Below, piece by piece: positions 35,308-44,400 of a DNA stretch of 64,000 nucleotides. The notes below the pieces were generated by a model that was given only the letters and a program-made list of their open reading frames with translations, had not been told where the DNA came from and ran no database searches. Each line of letters opens with the position of its first letter. Position 1 is the first letter of the stretch. Made by a program: the position numbers and the translations under genes. The DNA comes from Deltaproteobacteria bacterium (GTDB taxonomy: Bacteria > Desulfobacterota > Desulfuromonadia > Desulfuromonadales > Geopsychrobacteraceae): positions 21,749 through 85,748 of the forward strand of contig JAJRWF010000050.1 of the NCBI GenBank assembly GCA_024276905.1, given 5' to 3'.

Positions 35308-35946
35308 ATGAAGTTTTTTATCGATACCGCTGAAGTTGCCGAAATCCGCGCAGCGCACGAACTTGGACTGGTCGATGGTGTCACCACCAACCCGTCGCTG
35401 ATTGCTAAAAGCGGCCGTGATTTCAAAGAGGTTATTATCGAAATAACCGGGATCGTCGATGGTCCGATTTCGGCAGAAGTCATCGCACTCGACGCCGAAG
35501 GTATGGTCAAGGAAGGCCGCGATCTCGCCGCAATCCACCCGAATATCGTCATCAAGGTGCCGATGACCGAAGAGGGGCTGAAAGCGACCCGGATCTTCAG
35601 TGCGGAAGGGATCCACACCAATGTCACCCTGATCTTCAGCTCGGTCCAGGCGTTGCTGGCAGCCAAGGCGGGTGCGACCTATGTTTCGCCCTTTGTCGGC
35701 CGACTCGACGATATCGGTCACGAAGGGATGGAGGGTGTCGAACAGATCCGTGCACTCTTCGACAACTACGGTTATACCACCGAAATTATTGTCGCCTCGA
35801 TTCGCAGCCCCCTGCATGTTCTGAACGCGGGACTGATCGGTGCCGATATCTGCACCATTCCCTACAGTGTCATGCAACAACTGACCAGACATCCGTTGAC
35901 TGATGCCGGTATCGAAAAATTCATGGCCGACTGGCAGAAACGTTGA
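35308..35946 (+). CDS. Transaldolase / fructose-6-phosphate aldolase family protein
   Basis: The 212-residue protein is a short-form transaldolase (TalC/MipB/FSA type), a class I aldolase of the pentose phosphate pathway. The N-terminus is [20 protein letters not shown], then [14 protein letters not shown]. The Schiff-base lysine is Lys83 in [23 protein letters not shown] [20 protein letters not shown] and [14 protein letters not shown] follow. The family contains both transaldolase and fructose-6-phosphate aldolase activities, and the sequence alone does not settle which. A GAGGAG lies about 6 bases before the ATG. It is followed by a terminator. Confidence 0.93.
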   Translation: MKFFIDTAEVAEIRAAHELGLVDGVTTNPSLIAKSGRDFKEVIIEITGIVDGPISAEVIALDAEGMVKEGRDLAAIHPNIVIKVPMTEEGLKATRIFSAEGIHTNVTLIFSSVQALLAAKAGATYVSPFVGRLDDIGHEGMEGVEQIRALFDNYGYTTEIIVASIRSPLHVLNAGLIGADICTIPYSVMQQLTRHPLTDAGIEKFMADWQKR

Positions 35947-35973
35947 TATTCTGAGACTGAATCTAGTTTTTCC

Positions 35974-36011
35974 AAGAGCCTGGCACTCGCTCATGTCCGG
36001 CTCTTTTTTTT
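35974..36011 (+). terminator. Intrinsic terminator after the transaldolase gene
   Basis: AGAGCC and GGCTCT pair around an 18-base loop, followed by eight T. It lies 28 bases after the stop codon. Confidence 0.7.
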
Positions 36012-36150
36012 GTCGAAACCAAGGGGCATTTCCTTTTTCCTCAGGCCGATAATCTTTTCCGATTTTCGCCTTGATCACACCGATTTCAGCGCTATAGTTG
36101 GGGCTTGCAACAAGAGAAACACCGGCCTACCATTCGCATGGTCAGGCCTC

Positions 36151-36179
36151 TTGACATTCTGCCAATGCGGGTGTATACG
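36151..36179 (+). promoter_or_regulatory. Sigma-70-like promoter of sucC-sucD
   Basis: TTGACA (36151-36156), 17 bases, TATACG (36174-36179). It lies about 100 bases before the sucC ATG. Confidence 0.65.
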
Positions 36180-36281
36180 CAAGCGGGGCGACGGAATCGG
36201 GTCTGTCGCTCCACACATTTTCCATCAGCCGGACGCCTACTAACAGGCGCCCTCCTGTCATCCTCGACGAAAGAGGGAGCA

Positions 36282-37448
36282 ATGAACATTCACGAGTATC
36301 AGGCCAAAGCGATCCTGCGGAACTTCAATGTGCCGGTCCCAGAGGGTCATGTCGTTTACAACAGCAACTCGGCTCGCGACTGGGCCCGGCGGCTCGGTGA
36401 CGGCCCCTATGCGGTAAAAGCGCAGATTCACGCCGGTGGCCGCGGTAAGGGCGGCGGAGTCAAGATTGCCAAGACCGCCGATGAAGCCAAACAATTCGCC
36501 CGCGAAATGTTCGGCATGACCCTGGTGACACACCAGACCGGACCTGAAGGCAAGCTGGTCAAGCGGGTTTTGATCGAAGCCGGCTGCAATATCGCTGATG
36601 AATTCTATGTCTCCTTTCTGGTTGATCGCTCGACATCCCAAGTCACCCTGATGGCCTCGGCTGAGGGTGGAGTGGACATTGAGGAAGTTGCGGCCAAAAC
36701 ACCGGAAAAACTTTTCTTTGAAGTGATCAATCCGATTGTCGGCCTGACCGCTTTTCAGGCGCGCAAGGTTGCCTTCAAGCTCGGCTTTGAAATCGCTCAG
36801 GTCAAACAAGCGGTGCCCTTGCTGATGAATCTCTATAAAACTTTTGTCGAAGCCGACTGCTCACAACTTGAGATCAATCCGCTGGTTCAGACAGCAGAAG
36901 GGCAGCTGATCTGTCTCGATGCCAAGATCAATTTTGACGACAACGCCCTCTTCCGGCACCTGCGTATTCGCGATCTGCGTGATTACGACGAAGAGGATAT
37001 GATGGAAATCGAAGCCTCGCAGTACGATCTCTCCTACATTGCCCTCAACGGCAACATCGGTTGTATGGTCAATGGTGCCGGTCTGGCGATGGCAACCATG
37101 GATATCATTCAACACTACGGTTTCTCACCCGCCAACTTTCTCGATGTCGGCGGCGGCGCCACCATCGAACGGGTGACCGAAGCATTCAAGATCATTCTCT
37201 CCGACAAAAAGGTGGAAGGGATTCTGGTCAACATCTTCGGCGGCATCATGAAGTGTGATGTCATCGCAACCGGAGTGGTCGAAGCGGCCAAGCAGGTCGG
37301 CGTGCAGGTACCGCTGGTGGTCCGCCTTGAAGGAACCAACGTCAAACTCGGCAAGCAGATTCTGGCCGAATCGGGTCTCGACATTGTCAGTGCCGACGGT
37401 ATGGCTGATGCCGCAGAGAAAATTGTTAAAGCGGTTAAGGAGAAATAA
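36282..37448 (+). CDS. sucC: SucC, succinyl-CoA synthetase beta subunit
   Basis: SucC is the ADP/GDP-forming succinyl-CoA ligase beta subunit of the TCA cycle. The 388-residue product begins [20 protein letters not shown] and contains the ATP-grasp domain ([40 protein letters not shown], then [14 protein letters not shown]). The C-terminal part ([20 protein letters not shown]) contacts SucD. The ATG at 36282 has GAGGGAG upstream and matches the family N-terminus; the open frame extends 59 codons further without support. sucD follows after two bases. Confidence 0.97.
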   Translation: MNIHEYQAKAILRNFNVPVPEGHVVYNSNSARDWARRLGDGPYAVKAQIHAGGRGKGGGVKIAKTADEAKQFAREMFGMTLVTHQTGPEGKLVKRVLIEAGCNIADEFYVSFLVDRSTSQVTLMASAEGGVDIEEVAAKTPEKLFFEVINPIVGLTAFQARKVAFKLGFEIAQVKQAVPLLMNLYKTFVEADCSQLEINPLVQTAEGQLICLDAKINFDDNALFRHLRIRDLRDYDEEDMMEIEASQYDLSYIALNGNIGCMVNGAGLAMATMDIIQHYGFSPANFLDVGGGATIERVTEAFKIILSDKKVEGILVNIFGGIMKCDVIATGVVEAAKQVGVQVPLVVRLEGTNVKLGKQILAESGLDIVSADGMADAAEKIVKAVKEK

Positions 37449-37450
37449 CA

Positions 37451-38326
37451 ATGAGTATTCTGATCGATAAAAACAGCAAAGTCATTACCCAGGGGATTAC
37501 CGGTGCGACCGGCCTCTTCCACGCCCAGGGCTGCCGCGACTACTGCGACACCCAGATGGTCGGCGGGGTCACCCCCGGCAAGGGCGGTACCGAAATTGAC
37601 GGTTTCCCGGTCTTTGACACCGTCGAGGAAGCGGTCGCCGAAACCGGCGCCAATGTCTCGGTTATCTATGTGCCGCCGATCGGCAGCGCCGATGCAATTA
37701 TGGAAGCGGTCGATGCCGGCATGGATCTGGTGATCTGCATCACCGAGGGGGTTCCGGTCCTCGACATGGTCAAGGTCAAACAGTACATGCAGGGGAAAAA
37801 GACCCGCCTGATCGGCCCCAACTGCCCCGGTATCATCACCCCCGGCCAGTGCAAAATCGGCATCATGCCCGGCTATATTCACAAGCCCGGCCCGGTCGGC
37901 GTGGTTTCCCGCTCCGGAACCCTGACCTACGAAGCGGTCTGGCAGCTGACCAGCCGCGATATCGGCCAGACGACCTGTGTCGGCATCGGTGGGGACCCGG
38001 TCAACGGCACCAGTCATCTCGATACTCTGAAGATGTTTGAAGAAGACCCTGACACCAAGTCGGTGATCATGATCGGTGAGATCGGCGGGGATGCCGAAGA
38101 GCAGGCTGCCGAGTTCGTGCGTGATCACATGACCAAGCCGGTTGCCGCCTTCATCGCCGGCGCTACCGCCCCTCCCGGCAAACGGATGGGTCATGCCGGT
38201 GCGATCATTTCCGGTGGCAAGGGCGATGCCGCCAGCAAGAAAGCCTTCCTGCGTGAATGCGGCATCTCGGTTGCCGATTCTCCGGCCGAAATGGCGGAGG
38301 CACTGCTGAAGGTCTGGCAACCTTGA
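37451..38326 (+). CDS. sucD: SucD, succinyl-CoA synthetase alpha subunit
   Basis: SucD binds CoA and carries the phosphohistidine. The 291-residue product has the CoA-binding Rossmann start ([20 protein letters not shown]), [20 protein letters not shown], the middle [20 protein letters not shown], and the active-site histidine in [21 protein letters not shown] short AAGGAG-like site lies before the ATG. A strong terminator follows. Confidence 0.97.
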   Translation: MSILIDKNSKVITQGITGATGLFHAQGCRDYCDTQMVGGVTPGKGGTEIDGFPVFDTVEEAVAETGANVSVIYVPPIGSADAIMEAVDAGMDLVICITEGVPVLDMVKVKQYMQGKKTRLIGPNCPGIITPGQCKIGIMPGYIHKPGPVGVVSRSGTLTYEAVWQLTSRDIGQTTCVGIGGDPVNGTSHLDTLKMFEEDPDTKSVIMIGEIGGDAEEQAAEFVRDHMTKPVAAFIAGATAPPGKRMGHAGAIISGGKGDAASKKAFLRECGISVADSPAEMAEALLKVWQP

Positions 38327-38355
38327 TTTACCAAACAACCGGGGTTTACCCACTT

Positions 38356-38391
38356 CCGGGCCGGTTTCTGTCTGAAACCGGCCCGGTTTTT
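38356..38391 (+). terminator. Intrinsic terminator after sucD
   Basis: A perfect 13-pair stem (38356-38368 with 38374-38386, loop TGTCT) is followed by five T. It ends the sucC-sucD unit before the two-component genes. Confidence 0.9.
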
Positions 38392-38433
38392 CTCGCCCGC
38401 TTTCCAGAATCGACATAAATGCCTATCCAGCAA

Positions 38434-38462
38434 TTGTCATCTTCGTAAACAGCGAGTATGAT
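38434..38462 (+). promoter_or_regulatory. Sigma-70 promoter of the two-component operon
   Basis: TTGTCA (38434-38439), 17 bases, TATGAT (38457-38462), five of six matches at each box. It lies 41 bases before the histidine kinase GTG. Confidence 0.7.
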
Positions 38463-38503
38463 TCGACTGTTCAGATTTTTTCACTCCTCCCGGGGACCCT
38501 TCA

Positions 38504-40012
38504 GTGAAACGTCTTGGTCTGCGCAGTGAAATCGTACTCCAACTCAGTCTGCTGATGGCTGCAGCCATAATTTTCAGCAGTGTCCTGATCATGAAATTCG
38601 CCGAACAGGAGTTACTGAACCAACGCATTCAGCAAAGCCGCTCCCTGCTGGCTCTGTTCTCTCAAACCCTGGGAGGTCAACTCACCCCCTTGGAGGTGGG
38701 TGAAAAACTGCGCCGCCAGGGCCGGGACTTTTTCAAGGATAGCCACCTGGAGGCAATTGCGGTCATCGACAGTGAACGACAGACATTCAGTGCCCGTTTC
38801 GTCGATCTCAACGAATGGCCGGTGCAGCAGGAACTGAACCGTGCCCTTCTGACCCGTGAACCGTCGCTGCGTATCGAGTATCAAGGCCTCTGGGAATATC
38901 TTTTCAGCAACCAGGTCGATTTCTTTCTCCTCACCGACTGGCTCGGTAGCGACCAGAAGAACAGTCAGGTCCTGCAAGCCCGATTTTCACTTGCCGATAT
39001 CAAGGGCCGTGCTTTTCATGCCCGCGGTTATCTCCTGATCTATATTCTGCTCTTCGGTTTGATCCTGATTCTCTTCGGGAGCTCATTGCTCAATAAAGGG
39101 ATCGTCAGACCGATAACTCTTCTGCAATCGGCCACAGAACGCATCTCTGCGGGAAAACTGGGCCATCATGTCCGGATTGAGGGTCCGGAAGAAATCTCGA
39201 CCCTGGCTGAAGAGTTCAACCGGATGAGTGATGCCCTTCACGACAGTCGCCCAAAAGAACTGACGCAGATTTCAGCCCTGGAAAAAGCAAACGCGGAATT
39301 GCACAAAACGCGCACCGAACTGACCCAGGCGGCAAAAATGGTTTCTATCGGCCACCTGGCGGCCGGCATGGCCCACGAAATCGGCAACCCTCTCGGGGCC
39401 CTGGTCGGCTATCTTGAGTTGCTGGGAAAAACGAACGCCACCGGGATGGACCAGGAGATCGTTAAGGCCGCCCGTACGGAAACGGCCCGGATTGATCGCC
39501 TGGTCCGGGACCTGCTCGACTATGCCCGGCCGGAAAGTGAACCGACACCGGTATCGGATTGTGATGAAGTCCTGACAGCCAGCCTGAGGATACTGCTTCA
39601 GCAGGGGGTGCTCACCGAATCACGGATTACAGTTGATGGTCCGGAAACTCTGCCACCGGTCCGGATTTCGCCCAACCGGCTGCAGCAAGTCTTCATCAAC
39701 CTGCTACAAAATGCCGTCGACGCTGCGCCGCCCGACTCAACGATTTCACTGCAGTCCCGCAGATCTTCCGGGGGTGTTACTGTCACCGTCAGCAATCAGG
39801 GCAAGCAGGTCCCCGAAGAAGACCTTTCCGCATTATTTGATCCCTTCTACACCACCAAGGCCCCGGACCAAGGACGCGGCCTCGGTCTTTTCGTTTGCCA
39901 CAATATCATCGCTGATGCCAAGGGGCGAATTGACGTCACCTCATCACCTGAGGGGATAACCAGCTTTACCCTGGTGCTCCCCGTTGCCGGAGAAGATCAT
40001 GCCACGGCCTGA
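38504..40012 (+). CDS. NtrB-type membrane sensor histidine kinase
   Basis: The 502-residue kinase has a membrane helix near residues 10-30 (LQLSLLMAAAIIFSSVLIMK), a periplasmic sensor part of about 140 residues without a family I can name, a second helix (YLLIYILLFGLILILFGSSL) and a HAMP domain. The dimerisation/phosphorylation helix has His291 in GHLAAGMAHEIGNPLGALVG. The ATPase domain shows NLLQNAVDAAP (N-box), an FYTTKAPDQGRGLGLFVCHN G-box and the C-terminal end. It starts at GTG. Its end overlaps the response regulator by 14 bases. Confidence 0.92.
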   Translation: MKRLGLRSEIVLQLSLLMAAAIIFSSVLIMKFAEQELLNQRIQQSRSLLALFSQTLGGQLTPLEVGEKLRRQGRDFFKDSHLEAIAVIDSERQTFSARFVDLNEWPVQQELNRALLTREPSLRIEYQGLWEYLFSNQVDFFLLTDWLGSDQKNSQVLQARFSLADIKGRAFHARGYLLIYILLFGLILILFGSSLLNKGIVRPITLLQSATERISAGKLGHHVRIEGPEEISTLAEEFNRMSDALHDSRPKELTQISALEKANAELHKTRTELTQAAKMVSIGHLAAGMAHEIGNPLGALVGYLELLGKTNATGMDQEIVKAARTETARIDRLVRDLLDYARPESEPTPVSDCDEVLTASLRILLQQGVLTESRITVDGPETLPPVRISPNRLQQVFINLLQNAVDAAPPDSTISLQSRRSSGGVTVTVSNQGKQVPEEDLSALFDPFYTTKAPDQGRGLGLFVCHNIIADAKGRIDVTSSPEGITSFTLVLPVAGEDHATA

Positions 40013-41363
40013 ACTGTTGAATATCCTGGTTATTGATGACGACAGGGCAATGCGCCATATGCTGCGCCTTGTCCTTGAGCGCGAACATTACCGGATCAGT
40101 GAAGCGGAAAATGTCGAAAAAGCCCTGGAAATGATCAGCAAAGAAGTTTTCGACGCCATCCTTTGCGACATCCGCATGCCTGGTACTGACGGCCTCGGTT
40201 TTCTGGCCCTGCCGCAGGTGCGCGCATCAGATACCATCATTATCATGATGAGTGCTTACGGCAATCTGGACACGGCAATCGAGTGTATGAAACGTGGTGC
40301 CTATGACTATATCTCCAAGCCATTCAAGCCTGATGAGGTTCTGCTGACACTCAAGAAGGCCGAAGAACGTCTGCGGCTGGAACGTGAAAATTTTCGCCTT
40401 AAACAAAAGATTCAGCAACAGGATCAAGGCCCGGTGACGGGCCAGATCATCCATAGCAGCGCCATCATGGAAGAGTTGCTTGAACAGGTTGATCGACTGG
40501 CGAACTCGGATACCCCGGTCCTGATCACCGGGGAGACCGGCACCGGTAAAGAACTTGTCGCTCAAGCCCTTCATCATCAAAGCCCTCGCAGTGCTCAGCC
40601 TTTTCTGGCTTTGAACTGCAGTGCCATTTCCAGCGGCCTACTCGAAAGCGAGCTATTCGGGCATCTGCGGGGGTCCTTTACCGGAGCGGATCGCAACCAT
40701 CAGGGACTGTTTGCCGCGGCCAGCGACGGAACCCTGTTCCTTGACGAGATCGCCGAACTGCCACTCGACCTGCAACCCAAATTGTTACGCGTTCTGCAGG
40801 AAAAGGAGATCAGACCGGTCGGCGCAACCCAGCCGCAAAAAATAAATACCCGCGTCATCGCTGCCACCAGCGGCGACCTCAAGGACCTTGTCCGCCAGCA
40901 ACTGTTTCGCGAAGATCTCTACTATCGCCTGGCGGTGGTCGATCTGAATGTCCCTCCACTGCGTAAAAGAACTGAAGACATCGCCATCTTAGGTCAGTAT
41001 TTCTTGCGCGAAATTACAGCTCGACAGGGGCTGCCACCGGCCGCGCTCAGTGCTGCCGACATCAAGCGCCTGCAAAAGTACCCCTGGCCCGGTAATGTCC
41101 GAGAACTCCAGAACTTTATTGAAAAAACCGTTATCTTCAGTCGCCCGGGAGAAATCCGCCTCTGTCAGCTGCCAGAGGAAAGACGAGAGCGATTGCGTTG
41201 CGATGAGAACCTGTCCCTGAAGAACACCATCAACCGGATAGAAAGGGAATATATTGAACGAGCGCTTGCTAAAACCGGTGGCAACCGGACCCAGGCCGCC
41301 AAACTGCTCGAAATCAGCCTGCGTTCATTGATGTACAAAATCAAGGAATATGAACTTGAGTAA
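39999..41363 (+). CDS. NtrC-family sigma-54 activator (response regulator)
   Basis: The 454-residue protein has three domains: a receiver with phospho-Asp57 (DAILCDIRMPGTDGL) and Lys in YISKPF; an AAA+ domain with Walker A GETGTGKE, the sigma-54 contact loop reading GSFTGA (usual GAFTGA) and Walker B GTLFLDEI; and a Fis-type helix-turn-helix at the C-terminus (NRTQAAKLLEISLRSLMYKI). The ATG at 39999 has GGAG 6 bases upstream within the kinase gene. The targets are unknown. Candidates are the sigma-54 promoters in this window, especially that of the first pilin operon, whose 3' end faces it. Confidence 0.93.
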   Translation: MPRPELLNILVIDDDRAMRHMLRLVLEREHYRISEAENVEKALEMISKEVFDAILCDIRMPGTDGLGFLALPQVRASDTIIIMMSAYGNLDTAIECMKRGAYDYISKPFKPDEVLLTLKKAEERLRLERENFRLKQKIQQQDQGPVTGQIIHSSAIMEELLEQVDRLANSDTPVLITGETGTGKELVAQALHHQSPRSAQPFLALNCSAISSGLLESELFGHLRGSFTGADRNHQGLFAAASDGTLFLDEIAELPLDLQPKLLRVLQEKEIRPVGATQPQKINTRVIAATSGDLKDLVRQQLFREDLYYRLAVVDLNVPPLRKRTEDIAILGQYFLREITARQGLPPAALSAADIKRLQKYPWPGNVRELQNFIEKTVIFSRPGEIRLCQLPEERRERLRCDENLSLKNTINRIEREYIERALAKTGGNRTQAAKLLEISLRSLMYKIKEYELE

Positions 41364-41403
41364 TATCTGCAGCAAGCAGAGACAATGGTCTCAAGGACTG
41401 CAA

Positions 41404-41429
41404 AGGCCGCCCCGGATCAGGGGCGGCCT
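41404..41429. terminator. Hairpin between converging operons
   Basis: A perfect ten-pair stem (AGGCCGCCCC / GGGGCGGCCT, loop of six) lies between the response regulator and pilY1 stop codons, which converge. T-runs are weak on both sides, so it may act in both directions or need Rho. Confidence 0.6.
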
Positions 41430-41456
41430 CAATAATTCAACAAACTGAGAAGCGAA

Positions 41457-44400
41457 TCAGTTCTCGTCCTGCCATGAAATGACCCCGCTTTTGGTAAAGC
41501 CCGGTGCTTTCTGTTCGAAACCGATGATACCGCCGGTACTGGTCTGCAAGAAGGCCTTGCTTCCCTTGTTTCGTCCGACATGGAGGTTCGGAGTCAGGGT
41601 CATGCCTCGTCCGATACTCTTCTTGCGCAACACTTCGTATGAAGTCGTTTCGTTAAAGCCATCACCATCACGATCTTCGGTGACTCCGATCGTACCAATC
41701 AGATTGAAAATATGTTTTTTATAAGCAGTCCCGGTCGTGTAGTAAATTGCGTAAAGGTTACTGTTCCCCTCTATTTCACAGGCATCCAGTGAAGGAACAT
41801 AGGTTGAAAAGGTCAGAATTTCTCCCAATGCAACCGCTTGTCCCAGATTTCGCTCACGCGCATCGGTCAGATTGAAGCGCCAACCGTTAACAAATCCGGT
41901 TGCGGATGGGTCCTGAATTTTCATGCGCTCGACCAGCAGATTGAAAGCGGTCTTGGTGGTCGTGTTGGGATAAACCGTATAGACAGTTATCCCGTCCTCG
42001 AAAACCTTGGCAGCAGTTGTGTCCAGCAGTGTCGAGTTGGTGACAGTACCCCAGGTAAAGGTTGGGGGACTATTCGACACATCGAGAGGCTCTTTAATTC
42101 CATAGTAGGATTGAACATCGCCTGCCGTCGCCAGATTATTAACATCTTTGCGATTAAAGAAACGTCCGGTCCCGAAGTAAATCCAACGATCATTTGTCAA
42201 CGCATTCGGGGAGATTGAAATCGTCGCTGCTGCGGTAATCGGCTGACCACTCTCAACGGAACCCAGATCGATCAGGGTCGAATCTCCAATCCAGGTCGAC
42301 CTGGTCGGATTATCCTTGAAGAGCAGTCGGCGCATCTTGCCACCCCAGCCAGTCGCAAAGCTCCCGGAGACCGTGCCGAAGTAGATGGTATCGGGACGAT
42401 AATCGAGGTCATAATCAACCGCCACCAAGTCCGAAACAAAGGCATTGCTGTCCACACTGGCAAAAGGTGCAATACTGCCACCGGTGACAGCCGAACCATT
42501 TGAATCTATGACGGATACACTGCCGTTTTGAGCCAGAACCTTGAGATCAACCAGATAAACTTTAGCGGCCTGGTTACTGGTCGCATCGGTCAGGGCATCA
42601 CCACGAGGACCACCCAGGGTTGAATCGAAAGGTCCGGATCCCAAGGCCAGATACCATTCGTTACTCGGCGAGCTCGGCGCCGGAATCAGATCTCCACGAT
42701 CGCGGAAAACCGCCACCGTCGGATAAGCGGTTGTAAAACCGAGATCAGCAAAACTCAACTCGGCCAGAACAGTCGGTGGCACTTCAGGATCAGTGATATC
42801 CAGCACAACAAGGGCTGAACGCATCACCTTTTCCGGATTTCCCGCAGCATCGGTTCGCAGATTATCCATGTTGCTGTCAATCTGAAAAGCCCCGCCACCG
42901 AAACGCATGCCGACAACCATGAGAGTGCCCCATCCATTGATATGGGTCGTGTCTGGAGTAAAAATCTTGGCGTCGAATATTCGCGGCTTCAGATCCATAA
43001 AAGCCACATGCTTTTCGGTATTGTAGCGACCATCCGCCAACCAGTAGAGGTGCGGGAGCAGATTGAAAGGCACATATCCCCAGAGTTCGGCACCGAGGTC
43101 TGGACCTGCCGCATTATCAAAGGTCGGCATATTGTTATTGGAAGTATCGAGAAAATAGTTTTTGTAAAAGGTTTTGTAGCCACGATCATAAAATCCGGCA
43201 TTAAACGCGTGCAACATGCCATCGTTGGCCCCGACATAGACAACATTGCGCCGGTTGAAATATTTGAGATAGAACCCGATGTACGAGCTATCATGGTACA
43301 GCAGGTCATAATCTTCAACCGGGGGACCGACAATCGTCGGAGAGGAATAGACAATATCGCCCATGCGCCAGGTTTCAGTTGTCCCGTCGTCGTCATAGTC
43401 GATCTGCCGGGAGCGCAGTGGCGGGATACTGTATGATGGTGAGGTACTGGAATTATAGCTTCCCTGATCCTGTCCACGGATAAATTTGATCACCCGCTTG
43501 CGCTGTTGAGTCTGAAAGTCGGGCAATATTGTACCGGCATAGGCACTTGGATTACTGCTGAGGATATTCGACAGATCGCTCGGCAACAGCGTATTGTCAA
43601 AAGGCTGAAGAGCATGGATATAAGGGAGTATGCTGCTGTCACTATCGACAAACGCCTTGGTTTCACCTGGATCAGCGACCATATCGTTGTCGGCATCAAT
43701 CAGGGTGAATATGTAACGCTGCTGACCACTGCTGATATAGCTGCTGCGATTGGTAAGAATATTTGCATCTGGCAATTCATTCAGCCAAGCACTGGAATTC
43801 CAGACACAATTGATATCCGCAACGGCAACATTGCTGTCTGTCGCTGACAATTCAGTGCCGGTCAACCTGCCGTCACCATTGGAATCTGTAAACCGGCTGA
43901 TCACGGTCTTGATATTCCCCCCGCTGTTGGTCTCGACAAACATTATTATCTTGTCGTCCGTCATGCTCAGGGCACCGCTGGCATCGCTATCTTCACGCAT
44001 GTTGCCGTAGGAATCGATAAACAGGGCATGGGTCTGGCCCGCCCAGTCGATCGAGCGCCCGGCGGTATCGGTCAGAGTGGTATAGAAGAGCGACTGGTAG
44101 ATCGCACCCTCACCCGAACGACTGCTTGAAATAACCGAGGCTGCAGTTCCCGAAGAGGTCCGACGCAGAATCTCGGCAAAGGAACGAGCAAGTTGCTGCT
44201 CTAGATAAAGCGGATTGGTCACGTAAAAATAGGTATCAGGGTCACCGTCGGGACTCCCCGGTCCCTCATCCCATTCCGCCTGCAGGTCCGGATAATTCCA
44301 GCCTGCGTCTGTCTGAGCACTCTTCTCTTCGAAACCACCATACTTGGCTGCATACCAGAGAGGATCCTTGAGAATGGTCGCTGCACTCCCAGAGTTACTG

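Noticed and set aside
35080..36078. Minus-strand open frame of 332 codons over the transaldolase
   Set aside because: It is antisense to an unmistakable transaldolase gene.
37115..38416. Minus-strand open frame of 433 codons over sucC-sucD
   Set aside because: It is antisense to both well-identified subunits; the open frame reflects GC-rich third positions.
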